From NCBI GenBank assembly GCA_964473555.1, contig CAYYPL010000005.1, forward strand, positions 124,001-188,000: DNA of 64,000 bases. The letters are read 5' to 3'. Origin of the DNA: UBA11400 sp964473555 (GTDB lineage Bacteria > Bacteroidota > Rhodothermia > Balneolales > HLUCCA01). The notes beneath the pieces were generated by a model. The model was not told the origin of the DNA and did not search any database. It saw only the letters and a program-made list of their open reading frames with translations. Position 1 is the stretch's first letter; each line of letters begins with the position of its first letter. The position numbers and the translations under genes were made by a program. This document shows, in pieces, positions 1 to 10,300 of the stretch.

Positions 1-411
1 AGCAGGATCCCAATATACGCAAATGTAACACTCAGGCTGCCGGTCTGGAGATCCAAGTATCGTGCCATGGTTCGCGAAGCAGAGGCAGAAGAGCGCATGT
101 ACGCCTCGGAGAAAGACGCCCGAAGTCGTGAAATCGAGTCGGAGGTTGCCAGGTTGCTGGCAGACTACGAAGAAGCAGAGCTTCGTGTAAAACGTTATCG
201 TGACACCATGCTTCCACGATCCAGAGAACTGACGGACTTACTGTTGTTGGATTATAGCAATGGACGTGTCCGAATGGACGAAGTAATTCAGGCACGGCGC
301 CGCTCTGTTGAATACGCCACCTTCCTTGAAGACGCGCTTTTTGATCGAAATATGATCGTCGTTGCACTGGAACGACTTACAGCCAAAGAATTTGAACCAT
401 CTGGTAATTGA
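1..411 (+). CDS. TolC-family outer-membrane efflux protein, C-terminal part (partial)
   Basis: The open frame runs in from the left edge, so the true start lies outside the window and only the last 136 residues are visible. The sequence begins with a beta-strand-like stretch (TLRLPVW) followed by long, charged, heptad-like helices, the usual end of a TolC/CusC-type outer-membrane factor. Such a protein forms the outer-membrane exit duct of a tripartite RND pump. Its stop codon sits one base before the ATG of the CusB-type adaptor, so the two are co-transcribed and probably translationally coupled. This context argues for a copper/silver or other heavy-metal pump; the inner-membrane CusA-type permease is presumably upstream. 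Family call is firm, substrate is inferred. Confidence 0.75.
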   Translation, partial: SRIPIYANVTLRLPVWRSKYRAMVREAEAEERMYASEKDARSREIESEVARLLADYEEAELRVKRYRDTMLPRSRELTDLLLLDYSNGRVRMDEVIQARRRSVEYATFLEDALFDRNMIVVALERLTAKEFEPSGN

Positions 412-412
412 T

Positions 413-2233
413 ATGAAACAGTACAAAACAATTATTACTTACGCAGCTACTTTGATCATTGGGTTACTGATTGGATACTTGATGTTCTCAGGATCCGGAG
501 TTGCTGATCCACATGCTGGTCATGCTCACGCAGATGGTACTGCTGACGAGATCACAGTATGGACGTGCTCCATGCACCCGCAGATTCGTCAAAACGAACG
601 CGGAGTCTGTCCGATTTGCGCCATGGATCTGATTCCAGCCAGTTCTGGTGGTGCCAATTCCGGTGACCCATACACTTTGACTATGACTCCAGAAGCAGTT
701 CGTTTGGCAGAAATACGAACCACAGAAGTGCGCCTTGATGCTCCAAATAAGGAGCTGCGTGTACCGGGTATGGTAAGGATTGCAGAAGATCGTCTATCTG
801 TAGTGAGTGCTCAGTTTTCAGGACGTGTTGTTTCACAAAATGCGGATTATACAGGCAGAGTAGTGCGTGAGGGGGAACCCTTGCTATCCATCTGGTCTCC
901 GGATCTTATTGCAGCTCAACGTGAGCTGCTAGACGCTGCCAAAGTGAGCGATCACACCGGAATGGAAGACATGGATCACGATAACATGGACAACATGGAC
1001 GATGTGCTATTGATGGCTGCGCGCAGCAAACTCAAGTTCTGGCAGTTGACCGATGAGCAAATAATGGCAATTGAACGAGGTGGCGTTGTGTTAAACGAAG
1101 TGAACATATTGGCTCCGCGTTCAGGTGTTATTATTAGTAGAAATGTTCGTCCTGATGATGTGATAAATCCCGGAACAGTGCTCTATGAAATCGCCGATTT
1201 GTCGAAAGTGTGGCTTGAATTTGAGGTGTATGAACAGGATTTGGCCTTAGTTCGCACTGGAGTGGGTGTCCGATATGGGGCGCAGGGTATGGGGGATGAG
1301 CGGATGTCAGGTACCGTGAGTTGGATGGATCCGTTGCTGGATGCAGACAGACGAACGGCCCGGATTCGGGTTGAGACCGGGAATGAGAATGGGCAGTGGC
1401 TCCCGGGCATGTTATTGTCTGGGATCATTGAAGTGCCGTTGGGAAGGGGGCAGGTTGTGATTCCCGAGTCGGCGGTGCTGTGGACCGGTCGCCGGTCGGT
1501 GGTCTATGTGGCTGATCCGAGTTCGGCTGATCCGGTATTTACGTTCACGGAAGTGGTTCTTGGCGACCGGGTCGGCGACGACAGGATCGTCGCCTCCGGG
1601 CTGACGCCCGGACAGCACGTGGTCACGAACGGCGCGTTCAAGATCGATGCCGAGTTTCAGCTGCGGGACAAGTTCAGTATGCTTAATCGGGGTCTGGATG
1701 TGAGACGCGCCGTTCTGGAGGGCGCGCAGCCGGGAGCGCTGATCGATGCCGAGGGTAACGAGCTGCCGTCGCTGCGCGCGCAGACCACCGCGGCGTTCAG
1801 GTCAGAGCTTGACGACCTGCTTGATGGCTACTTCAAGGTCAAGGATGCGTTGTTTGCATCCGACGCGAACGCCGCGATGCGCGAGGTACGTGGTCTGCGG
1901 CAGGTGTTGGGCTCGGTGCAGGGAGAGGGTCTGGGCGGGGAGGCTCGCGAACAGTGGACACTGTATCGCGAGCGGCTGCGGGATGTGGTCGAAGCCTGGA
2001 TGCAGTCTGGTGACATTGAGCAGCAACGAAGTCGATTTTTCCTGCTCAGCCGGACGATGTTCGAGGTGGTTGAGCGTTACGGAGTGAATGGCGTGGTCTG
2101 GCACCAGTATTGTCCAATGGCATTCGATAATACGGGCGCTACCTGGCTGAATCGTCGTGAACACATCGAAAATCCGTATTTGCCGGAGACTATGGCGGGT
2201 TGCGGAGAAGTCCTATCCCGAGTTAGTCTGTAA
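413..2233 (+). CDS. CusB-type efflux adaptor with heavy-metal-binding domain and C-terminal DUF3347
   Basis: Periplasmic adaptor (membrane fusion protein) of a Cus-like metal efflux RND system, 606 aa from the ATG directly after the upstream stop; an ATG at 362 in the same frame would overlap the TolC gene and is rejected. Residues 8-28 form a signal anchor, then a His-rich linker (HAGHAHA) and a heavy-metal-binding domain at about 50-75 with Cys52, His55, Cys66, Cys69. The biotinyl/HlyD core spans about 120-425 and holds a Met/Asp/His-rich insertion at 184-201 (MEDMDHD...NMDNMDD), plausible for Cu(I). Residues about 455-606 are a DUF3347 domain with CPM at 567-569 and Cys597, the same family as the next gene. 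GC and G-richness rise sharply from about 1250 to 2050. Confidence 0.9.
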   Translation: MKQYKTIITYAATLIIGLLIGYLMFSGSGVADPHAGHAHADGTADEITVWTCSMHPQIRQNERGVCPICAMDLIPASSGGANSGDPYTLTMTPEAVRLAEIRTTEVRLDAPNKELRVPGMVRIAEDRLSVVSAQFSGRVVSQNADYTGRVVREGEPLLSIWSPDLIAAQRELLDAAKVSDHTGMEDMDHDNMDNMDDVLLMAARSKLKFWQLTDEQIMAIERGGVVLNEVNILAPRSGVIISRNVRPDDVINPGTVLYEIADLSKVWLEFEVYEQDLALVRTGVGVRYGAQGMGDERMSGTVSWMDPLLDADRRTARIRVETGNENGQWLPGMLLSGIIEVPLGRGQVVIPESAVLWTGRRSVVYVADPSSADPVFTFTEVVLGDRVGDDRIVASGLTPGQHVVTNGAFKIDAEFQLRDKFSMLNRGLDVRRAVLEGAQPGALIDAEGNELPSLRAQTTAAFRSELDDLLDGYFKVKDALFASDANAAMREVRGLRQVLGSVQGEGLGGEAREQWTLYRERLRDVVEAWMQSGDIEQQRSRFFLLSRTMFEVVERYGVNGVVWHQYCPMAFDNTGATWLNRREHIENPYLPETMAGCGEVLSRVSL

Positions 2234-2308
2234 TCAACACGAGAATAATGGTTTAATCAAGAATTTAATTTGCTTTACACGAATCACCTATAACTAATAC
2301 ATACACCT

Positions 2309-2875
2309 ATGAAAACCTATCTATCTGTCATCGTATTGTCTCTTTTGCTTGTCTCATGTGGCACTGGCGGATCTGAATCTCATTCTTCTGAGTCAACGGC
2401 TTCAACTGCTGAGGCCCGGGCTGCACTCCCAACACCGGAAAGTTTCCGGTCTACGTTTTTGTCCACTCTGGAGGCTTACTTTGAACTTAAAGATGCTTTG
2501 GTTCAAACGAATGCTGTACTGGCTGGTGAAAAAGCTCAGGCGCTATTGGTCAGCATGCAACAAATCGACACCAACGGACTGTCTGCTGAAGCAACAATGC
2601 TCTGGGAGGTTGCCGGTGAGGATGCTGCTGCTGCCCTAGAACGCTTAGCTGCTGAAACGGATGTAGAGGTACAACGTGAACATTTCGAGCCATTGTCTAA
2701 TGCCCTTATTGATATGGTGAAATCGTTCGGACCGTTCAGTAATGTTGTCTACGTGCAACGTTGTCCTATGGTACGTGGTGGCTCTGCCGATTGGCTTAGC
2801 AAAGAAGAGCAGATCATGAATCCCTATCACGGATCAAGAATGCTGAATTGCGGTTCAGTTATCGAAAGAATCTGA
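2309..2875 (+). CDS. DUF3347 lipoprotein (putative copper-related)
   Basis: 188-aa exported lipoprotein: short basic N-terminus, hydrophobic core and a lipobox LLVSC with Cys17 as the lipidated residue. The rest is a helical DUF3347 domain ending in a conserved pattern of CPM (about 150), an NPY motif and a C-terminal CG, the same pattern as in the C-terminal domain of the preceding CusB. The family recurrently sits beside Cu/Ag resistance genes in Bacteroidota, so a periplasmic metal-binding or chaperone role for the Cus pump is a reasonable inference; no biochemical function can be read from sequence. It lies 75 bp after cusB and ends just before a strong terminator. Confidence 0.8.
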   Translation: MKTYLSVIVLSLLLVSCGTGGSESHSSESTASTAEARAALPTPESFRSTFLSTLEAYFELKDALVQTNAVLAGEKAQALLVSMQQIDTNGLSAEATMLWEVAGEDAAAALERLAAETDVEVQREHFEPLSNALIDMVKSFGPFSNVVYVQRCPMVRGGSADWLSKEEQIMNPYHGSRMLNCGSVIERI

Positions 2876-2910
2876 CCTGTTTAGTACAAATTCGTGCTAT
2901 TAATCATAAA

Positions 2911-2946
2911 TAAAAGGCTTGGTGGATGTCCACACAAGCCTTTTTA
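2911..2946. terminator. Bidirectional intrinsic terminator
   Basis: Inverted repeat AAAAGGCTTG...CAAGCCTTTTT with the loop itself partly self-complementary. A-tract on one side and T-tract on the other allow use by both the plus-strand metal operon and the convergent minus-strand dehydrogenase. Confidence 0.85.
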
Positions 2947-2972
2947 TATGTAATCAAGAATGAACGATCAGA

Positions 2973-3974
2973 TCAAAGTGCCAGACAAATGGCGTCAGCA
3001 TAGGTGAACGTGTCACCTTCACCTCCAATGTCGGCCGTGCATGATTTCTGATCTTTAAGAACAGATATCACTGCATTGCGGATGCGTTCTGCAATGTCGT
3101 CGTGACCAAGGTGCTCCAGCATCATCAGCGCGGAAAAAAGTAATGCGGTTGGATTTGCTCTCTTTTGTCCGGCGATGTCAGGAGCACTTCCATGAACGGC
3201 CTCGAACATGGCATGTTCCTTTCCTATGTTCGCCGATCCCGTGAGCCCAAGGCCTCCGACCAGGCCCGATGCGAGGTCACTGAGAATATCTCCGAATAAG
3301 TTTGTTGTTACCACGACATCGAATTGTTCCGGTCGCATCACCATTTGCATGGCCATATTGTCGACGATAATTTCTCTGAAATCGATATCGGGATACTCAG
3401 GAGCGATTTCACGTCCAATTTGCAGAAATAAACCGGAGGTGAGTTTCAGGATGTTTGCTTTATGGACCAGATGGAGGCGTTTTCTGTGGTGCTGCCGGGC
3501 GTAGTCAAACGCAGCCCGGATGATGCGCTCGCTGGCTTCACGTGTAATCACCGCAATGGATTCGGCGTGTTTTTTATGATCATCTACCCAGCGTTCCTGC
3601 CCGATGTACATTCCTTGGGTATTCTCCCTGAATAAAACCAGATCCACGTGAGTAAACGGGGAATGGATACCCGGTAAACTTTTTGCTGGCCGAATATTAC
3701 TGAAAAGATCGAATCGTTGTCTAAGGGCTACATTGATGGAGCGAAATCCGGCTCCAACTGGAGTTTCAAGGGGTCCTTTGAGTGCAATTTTGTGCTCGGC
3801 AATCAGCTCAACGGTTTCTTCAGGTAGTGGATTACCGGTTTTTTCAAAAGCGGACATCCCGGCAAGTGCCGGAATCCACGTAATCGGGGCTTCAGCTGCT
3901 TTTAAAATTCGTTGAACGGCTTCCGTAATTTCAGGACCGATTCCATCTCCGGGAATCAAAACTACATGATGCAT
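2973..3974 (-). CDS. NAD-dependent isocitrate/isopropylmalate-family dehydrogenase
   Basis: 333-aa member of the beta-decarboxylating dehydrogenase family (isocitrate, 3-isopropylmalate, homoisocitrate). The N-terminal PGDGIGPE motif, the substrate-phase segment RSINVALRQ, the RENTQGMY segment, the NMAMQMV helix and the C-terminal EAVHGSAPDIAG signature are all present. The RSINVALRQRFDL segment and compact length resemble short NAD-dependent isocitrate dehydrogenases more than LeuB, so oxidation of isocitrate to 2-oxoglutarate with NAD+ is the likeliest reaction. No leu genes flank it, which supports a TCA-cycle role. It stands alone, convergent to the copper operon. Substrate assignment within the family is inference. 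Confidence 0.85.
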   Translation of the reverse strand: MHHVVLIPGDGIGPEITEAVQRILKAAEAPITWIPALAGMSAFEKTGNPLPEETVELIAEHKIALKGPLETPVGAGFRSINVALRQRFDLFSNIRPAKSLPGIHSPFTHVDLVLFRENTQGMYIGQERWVDDHKKHAESIAVITREASERIIRAAFDYARQHHRKRLHLVHKANILKLTSGLFLQIGREIAPEYPDIDFREIIVDNMAMQMVMRPEQFDVVVTTNLFGDILSDLASGLVGGLGLTGSANIGKEHAMFEAVHGSAPDIAGQKRANPTALLFSALMMLEHLGHDDIAERIRNAVISVLKDQKSCTADIGGEGDTFTYADAICLAL

Positions 3975-4169
3975 AACAAATATATTACTAAAATGGGGAT
4001 TTACACGCTTGTCTGGGCTATCAAAACCTGCATTGCTACAAGCATGAAAAGATACTCATTTTTGGCCGAATATGCTCAGATTAAGGCATTCGCAGCGGCG
4101 CTTAGATCTGGTTTTGTTTAGAAGCTGAGTTCAAAGAAAGTCCCTAAGTCAGACGAAGTATCGTTATGT

Positions 4170-4511
4170 TCAAGCTGACGGATGAAACCAGGCCCTGAAT
4201 CGGTTAGCTGTCCAGGCGGAGAGGGCTCCGGCCAGACCTCCTACGAACCCTGTGACGAGTATCGTTAACCACCCTGCCGGAAGACTGAACAGGGTAGCGA
4301 TTCGGTTTGCCAGGATGTCACCACCTTGAACATAAATCGCGCCAGCCCAAAGTATCCAAAGTATAGCTATACCAAGGAATCCATTCTGAAATGATTTCCA
4401 ACCCGATTGGTGTATCATCAGGGCCGGGAGCGCCGAGGCAATGGCAATAGACCACCAGGGTAAAAACAACTGAAGAACTGCCGCAATCAGGAGAGTGATG
4501 AGTACGATCAT
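4170..4511 (-). CDS. Small multi-pass membrane protein, unknown function
   Basis: 113-aa hydrophobic protein with four likely membrane segments (about 2-27, 42-62, 75-90 and 86-105, the last two close together) and a Trp/Arg-rich C-terminus. It begins 12 bp after the stop of the penicillin-acylase gene and is read in the same direction, so the two are probably one transcript. No family is recognised. Composition and operon position make it a credible gene rather than a shadow. Confidence 0.6.
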   Translation of the reverse strand: MIVLITLLIAAVLQLFLPWWSIAIASALPALMIHQSGWKSFQNGFLGIAILWILWAGAIYVQGGDILANRIATLFSLPAGWLTILVTGFVGGLAGALSAWTANRFRAWFHPSA

Positions 4512-4523
4512 GATGGTTATGAA

Positions 4524-7001
4524 TTAGTTGGATGTTAGGGTGACTGATCGTCCGATCGATTTTCTGGCTGAATCCGAATCCTGGAATAAGGTGAGTTCGA
4601 ACGGCTTCCCTTCGGCCCAATTGTTGACGAACGCATTGTAATTCGGACTGGCCGGATTACCGGATTGTCCACCTGGATAAATTCCCCACGCTTTAACGGG
4701 TCTGGTCATTTCCACCACCATTCTCCACGACGGGCCATGGTTGTTCCGTATGGCATTGGGGGAATAGTTACTTCCACCAACTTGCAGTCTATCCATATTC
4801 AAAGCCGGTACATTGAGTAAGTGATTGATGGTGCTGCCATTGTTTTTCCACCATATCCAGTCGGTTTCTATATCAGTACCCCTGTTTTCGAGCAACTCTG
4901 TGTATGCCTGCATGTATGCCTGGGTAAAAATTTCAGACAAATCAGGCTCTGTTCCATGCAGTTGTTGAAATGTACCGGTTGGATTAGCTTCAAAAAGCTG
5001 GGTAAGTACGGTCAACAGATTTGGATTCGAGTATGGGGCTCCATTTGATCGGAGTCTACCTGAAAAAGCATTGAGTTGTACCGTGTCGAGCCAGCGAACG
5101 AACACAGTGGGTTCAACACGGTCAGATGTGTTGATCCGATTCCAGTCCCGGAGACGATCGAGCATGGCCCGTTGATCTGCGGTCAGGGAGTCCTCAACGA
5201 CTAACTCTGCCATACGATCCAGCCATGTCAGAGCCCAGTAATTGTCTGAGTTCAGCTGGAGGTCTATCATGTCCTGATAGGTAGCATTCTCAAACGCCTC
5301 CAGTGCCCGGTTGATGAGGATGGCTCTTGGCGGGGCAGCGAATCCACGACCTATGAAATGAGGATATGCGGGACCTGCGGGTTCCTGATTGGCCGAGCTG
5401 ATAAATCCACGGGATGGATTCCTTTCCCAGGGAACCTGGTCGTGAGGTATGTACTCATTCCAGTCGTAGCGGGGATCGCTACCGTCGCTGATATATTTGC
5501 CCTGACCCACCCAGCGTACCGGATGCCTGCCACTGATTTTCATGGCAATATCTCCATCATGAGCTGCGAATGCGAAATTTTGGGCAGGCGAGGCAAAATA
5601 GGAGATGGCTTCCTCGAAGGTTTCAAAATTAGATGCCCGATTCAATAAATAGAACGTTTTGAGAGGATTTGAAGGCTGATGTGCGATCCACTGCAGGGCT
5701 TGTCCGACCGGGGTTGCTCCTGAGTAGGTCTGGATACGGGATGAATCTTGCTGGTCGGGGAACTCTTCGGGTAGATAAGTAACCGGTCCGTGATGCGTGA
5801 AATATAATGTGTCAACAACGGGCTCGGCACCTCTGATGCGGTAGGTCTGGATTTCCTGGCGAACCGGTTTCCATTGATCGTCGTGAAAATACTGGGTTCT
5901 ATCGTCATTTAATTGCACTTCGAACAGATCCAGTGCAAAACCACCTGTATTCGTCACTCCCCAGCTGATGTGATCATTGAACCCGATGATGATTCCTGGA
6001 ACCCCTGGCAGTGTTACTCCATAAGAGTTGATCCCCGGTGCATTAAGCTGGATTTCATACCAGATGGAAGGCAAAGATAGACTCAAGTGAGGATCGGAAG
6101 CCAGCATCGGATACCCTGAAGCCGTTTTTGCCCCACTTACAGCCCAGTTGTTGCTACCAATCCCGGGATCCGGCTCTGGAATCCCGAATTCATTGCGTGT
6201 GACCCTGGGGATAAAATCCTCTTCAGGAGCTACAGGTACATCGGCCTTGAAGTCCCATACTCGATCATTGCTTACGATTGGTTCACTGATTTCGGGGGCG
6301 TTCGGGTACAGGATTTCGATCAGGTCTTTACCGAAGGCTTCACGCAAGCGGGTCAGGGCGTAGGTGTCGGTTCTGAAACTGAGCGTTTGGTTCATATTCA
6401 TGAAAAAAATCGCTGTCTTTAGAGGTGTCCAGGGTTCTGGACGATAATCCAGAAGTTTGTACTCAAAGGGTAAACTGGAATCATCCAGTTGGTTGATCCA
6501 CGTGTTAACACCCCGGGAATAGGCTTCGATAATGGCTCTGGAGGATGGATCCTCCATAATTGCGTCGAGGTTATTTTGTGCGCCGAACAGCATTCCGATC
6601 TTTCGCTGATGCTTGTCGTAATTCAGAGCTTGCGGACCAATAATCTCGGCTACGCGACCGGCAGCGGCGTGAGTGGAGAATTCCATTTGCCAGAATCGAT
6701 GTTTCGCCACCACATAACCTTGTGCCATATACAAATCATGGTCATTTTCGGCAAAAATGTGGGGAACTCCACGGTCGTTGAAGTGGATGGTTACGGTGCC
6801 CGTGAGTCCGGGCAGTTGAAGGATTTCTTCAGATGGAATGTCTTCGATGAGGGCGGTCTGCCAAATACCCTTGGCCGGATCCAGAAACTTTCCGAGCGGT
6901 GGTACCGATGCGATTCGCGTATTGAATGCATAAAGGAGGGTGCTGGTGATCAGCAATGCAAACAGAAAGTGAGAGAGTTCTTTTAATCCGGTGGGTTTCA
7001 T
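4524..7001 (-). CDS. Penicillin-acylase-family Ntn-hydrolase
   Basis: 825-aa exported peptidase-S45 family protein. It has an N-terminal hydrophobic segment (about 10-25), the alpha-chain region, then SNNW with Ser283 as the predicted autocatalytic N-terminal nucleophile of the beta chain (context GIGSNNWAVSG), followed by DPHLSL and PGVPG motifs typical of the family. Family members cleave amide bonds of acylated compounds such as beta-lactams, acyl-homoserine lactones or acyl-peptides in the periplasm; which one cannot be told. An upstream in-frame ATG at 7115 would require translation through a terminator hairpin at 7071-7104, so the ATG at 7001, directly before the signal sequence, is chosen. 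It is followed closely by a small membrane-protein gene. Confidence 0.9.
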   Translation of the reverse strand: MKPTGLKELSHFLFALLITSTLLYAFNTRIASVPPLGKFLDPAKGIWQTALIEDIPSEEILQLPGLTGTVTIHFNDRGVPHIFAENDHDLYMAQGYVVAKHRFWQMEFSTHAAAGRVAEIIGPQALNYDKHQRKIGMLFGAQNNLDAIMEDPSSRAIIEAYSRGVNTWINQLDDSSLPFEYKLLDYRPEPWTPLKTAIFFMNMNQTLSFRTDTYALTRLREAFGKDLIEILYPNAPEISEPIVSNDRVWDFKADVPVAPEEDFIPRVTRNEFGIPEPDPGIGSNNWAVSGAKTASGYPMLASDPHLSLSLPSIWYEIQLNAPGINSYGVTLPGVPGIIIGFNDHISWGVTNTGGFALDLFEVQLNDDRTQYFHDDQWKPVRQEIQTYRIRGAEPVVDTLYFTHHGPVTYLPEEFPDQQDSSRIQTYSGATPVGQALQWIAHQPSNPLKTFYLLNRASNFETFEEAISYFASPAQNFAFAAHDGDIAMKISGRHPVRWVGQGKYISDGSDPRYDWNEYIPHDQVPWERNPSRGFISSANQEPAGPAYPHFIGRGFAAPPRAILINRALEAFENATYQDMIDLQLNSDNYWALTWLDRMAELVVEDSLTADQRAMLDRLRDWNRINTSDRVEPTVFVRWLDTVQLNAFSGRLRSNGAPYSNPNLLTVLTQLFEANPTGTFQQLHGTEPDLSEIFTQAYMQAYTELLENRGTDIETDWIWWKNNGSTINHLLNVPALNMDRLQVGGSNYSPNAIRNNHGPSWRMVVEMTRPVKAWGIYPGGQSGNPASPNYNAFVNNWAEGKPFELTLFQDSDSARKSIGRSVTLTSN

Positions 7002-7070
7002 AGGGTACAACGTGAAAAAGCAGGTTAACTGATGAGAAAAATGATCAAAGTGGTACAAGCAAATTACATA

Positions 7071-7104
7071 AAAAAAGGCATCCGATAAAACCGGATGCCT
7101 TTTT
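7071..7104. terminator. Intrinsic terminator, bidirectional
   Basis: GGCATCCG / CGGATGCC stem flanked by an A-tract and a T-tract, between the RND operon and the penicillin-acylase gene. It would end minus-strand transcription from the RND operon. Confidence 0.8.
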
Positions 7105-7320
7105 GTGGAAAACATGGGCTGAACGTGCTATTTCAAGTTGATTTCAGGCTATTTTCAATATTTCCCAAAGAAGGTGCATCAGAGATTCCCGGCAGAATCA
7201 CTGTGACTGCCGTGTGGGATGATCACCAACTGGCTTACCGGTTACACATCGGTAGTCGAGAGATAAAAGGTACCGGATCCATGTTTCACTCCAACGGTTA
7301 TGCGGCACTATCTTACCTGT
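7105..7320. other. Spacer downstream of the RND operon, nothing certain
   Basis: About 215 bases between the RND operon stop and the terminator. A plus-strand open frame from 7095 to 7430 crosses it and runs antisense into the RND gene. Part of its translation looks protein-like, but there is no start signal, family match or partner, so it is not called as a gene. No promoter or RNA was recognised. Confidence 0.4.
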
Positions 7321-10300
7321 TTATTTGCCCCACATCCCTGCAAATGTTACAATCAGAACGGTGCTCGTACCAAGGCCCCAGCAAACGACAACAGCCAGGT
7401 CATTCCAGAATGGATCTGTTCCCACGATGATGAGCGGAATCAAACCAGCGATGGTCGTAAGTGAGGTGATCAATATGGCTCTGAACCGATTTCTATACAC
7501 ATGAACCCAGCTTCGTATACCCCAAATGCCGAGTTTACGAAACGCGTCTTTGTCGTGAATCAGTAATATGGCATTATTCACAACCACACCTACGCTGAGT
7601 AATGTACCTGCGATTGCTCCCTGACCAAAATTGAGTTCGTGGAACAGCACGCCACTCATTACGCCAAGTAGTGCTAAAGGAACCGCCATAATGACCACAA
7701 ACGGATCGTTCCATCGTTCCAGGAGCGCGGATACGATCATCCAGACGCTCAAAAGTGCCATTAACAGGACAAAAAGCATATTTTTACGCTGTTCTGTCTG
7801 TCCAAACGACCAGAAACTGTTGTCTTCAAAAGCAATTCCAATTGGAAATGGGAATTGCTCCAGTATGTTTTCTCTGAAGGTGTTGGCCATTTGTGGTGGA
7901 CCCATAAAATCGTAGGCTATGGTGCGGCTGTATGACTGATCCTCACGACGGATTTCACTGAGTATATCTCGCTTATCCAGCTCAGCGATTTCAGCTATGG
8001 TGAAGAAGATATTTCCGAAATTTCTTGGTCTATCTCTGAAATCCATCCAGTATTGATTCTTTCGTTCTCCAATACCCATCAGGTACATACGTTGTCCTTG
8101 AAATTCAACTCGCCCCTGAATGTTTTCTGGATTAATATCAACTTGAAGTACATCCAGCACATTACGTCTATTCATACCTTTGGACACAATCTGAGATTCA
8201 TCGAATTGAAGAAAGTACTGTTGCAGATCGCCACGACTGAAAAATCCGGTCTGATTGATGTCCACATTCTCGACCCTTCGGTTACGCTCTAGTCTGGCTT
8301 GGAGCATGCGGGCAGTTTCTTCCAGTCCGGTATAGGAGTATCCTGTTAACCTAATTGATCCCTGTGAAATACTACCACCTCCAGAAAAGTAACTTTCTCC
8401 CAATCCAGACACTGAAATACGAGAATTTCCTGTCCTGGCGGCCAAATAGGCCATTTCGGCATACAACATATATGGTTCAGATTGAGTGAGCTGATCATCT
8501 TTGATATGGAAGATGATTCGGGCGCCAAACTGCTCCGAAACTGTTGTTTCGAAATACTCGAAAGCCTCACGATAGGGCTCAGAGATGAGTTCAAAGTTTC
8601 TTGCAATCTTGTCGATTTCTTCCAGGGGGGTGCCTTGTGGGGTGTTGATAGACACGAAAATTCGCTCACCCTGAGATCCGCCCCATGGTTCTCCAAAGTA
8701 GGTCTTGTTGAAAAACTGATACGTGAGTCCTCCTATCCATTTGTCAACTTCCCGTTTATTCTCAAAATATGGCTTAGTCAGAGTTCTAACCCACGAATCA
8801 CCATCCCATGTTGGTTCTGTTATCGTAAACGACGGAATTCCAATAGCCACAAACAAAGCGATAGTGAACACCCATCGTAGTTTCCTTCGATAATGAAATA
8901 TCCTTACCAGGCTCAACTTGCGGCTAAGATTTTTGAACCATGTTGGAAGTCTACTCGCTTGATTTTGTTTCTCCCGAATAGAAGGTGGAACCAACCAGAT
9001 GATCGAGTAAGGGATCCAAGTCAAGGAGACGATTACCGATGCGAGTAGAGTAAAAGACAGGGACTGGGCTAACGGTACCAAAAACATGCGAACTTCTTCC
9101 ATGGCAAAAAGCAAAGGAATAAATATCCCGACTGTTGTAAGAGTACTTCCCAAAACGGGGACAACTGCTTTGCCAAGGCACAGTCTCATATGCTCGATGC
9201 GCTCGTTTCGCCCTGCCGGTAGACCAGGGTTCACATACTCGAACACTACGATGGCATTGTCGATGATCATCCCAATGGCAACCGTGATCCCAGCCAGTGT
9301 CAGCACGTTGATCGTGATGTCCATGAGAAATAAGGTGGTGATACTGATCAATATCGAGAACACGATACTTCCAAGAATGATGAAGGGCGCTCTAAATCGT
9401 CGTATAAAGGCCAAAAGAACGATAAAAACACTCAAAATGGAGTATATGGATTGTAACTGGAGCTCATCCAGCTGTTTTCTGAGTCTTTCGGTATTGTCCT
9501 GTTCTAATCGGAGTTCAACTCCATTGGGAAGATCGGATTGTATTTGAGTCATCCTGTCCCGGATTTCATTTGCCAGAATCAGTGCATCTGCTCCACTTTC
9601 TTTTTCGAAAATGACAGTGAGAGCCGTGTTTCCGTTAATGCGCTTGATCTGTCGGTCGGGATAGTCCTGAAGCTCAACCCTGGCTATATCACCCAATCTG
9701 ATCAGGCGATCGGAGTTGGCCAGCTTAATGGGCATTTGCTCAATGTCTTGTGTGTGGACATACTGTGGAGGCACCATAATGGTGAATCTGCCAGCACCGG
9801 TATCACTGAATCCCGCTGATCGCCATTGTAAGTTTTGCCTTACTTGACCGAGCAACTGTTGCGGCGACACATTTAGCTGTTCTACCAGGAACATATCAAA
9901 AACAATGCTCAACGTAGGTTCACGCACACCTTGCAGGCTGATTTCGGATAACCCCTCCAACCCCATCAGTGGCAGACGTATGGATCGGTCAGTCAATTCG
10001 AGTAAAGCACGAGGGGGGAGGTCTGCATGAACCGACCAGGTCATGAACGTAGTCATGTCTGATAGCTCCTGAGGTACTGTTCGGGATATGGGAGATTGAA
10101 CCAGACTTTGAGGTAATGCGTCTTTGATCGCAAACAGGTATTCCTGGATTTCAACGGTTCTGAATTCTACAGGAGCATCTTTTCGGAAGGTTATCGTAAC
10201 CAGAGATTGTCCTTCTGATGTTACAGAGCTGATTTTCTCGACATCCCTAAGCCTTGAGGCGACTTGCTCAACCTTTCTGGTTACTTCTTGTTCCATAACC

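Noticed and set aside
3912..4121. 69-codon plus-strand frame after the dehydrogenase start
   Set aside because: Begins antisense within the dehydrogenase gene and has no protein-like pattern.
7002..7115. Upstream start of the penicillin acylase
   Set aside because: Would cross the terminator at 7071-7104; the signal sequence begins at 7001.
7095..7430. 111-codon plus-strand frame between the RND and acylase genes
   Set aside because: Starts inside a terminator, runs antisense into the RND gene, no family features.
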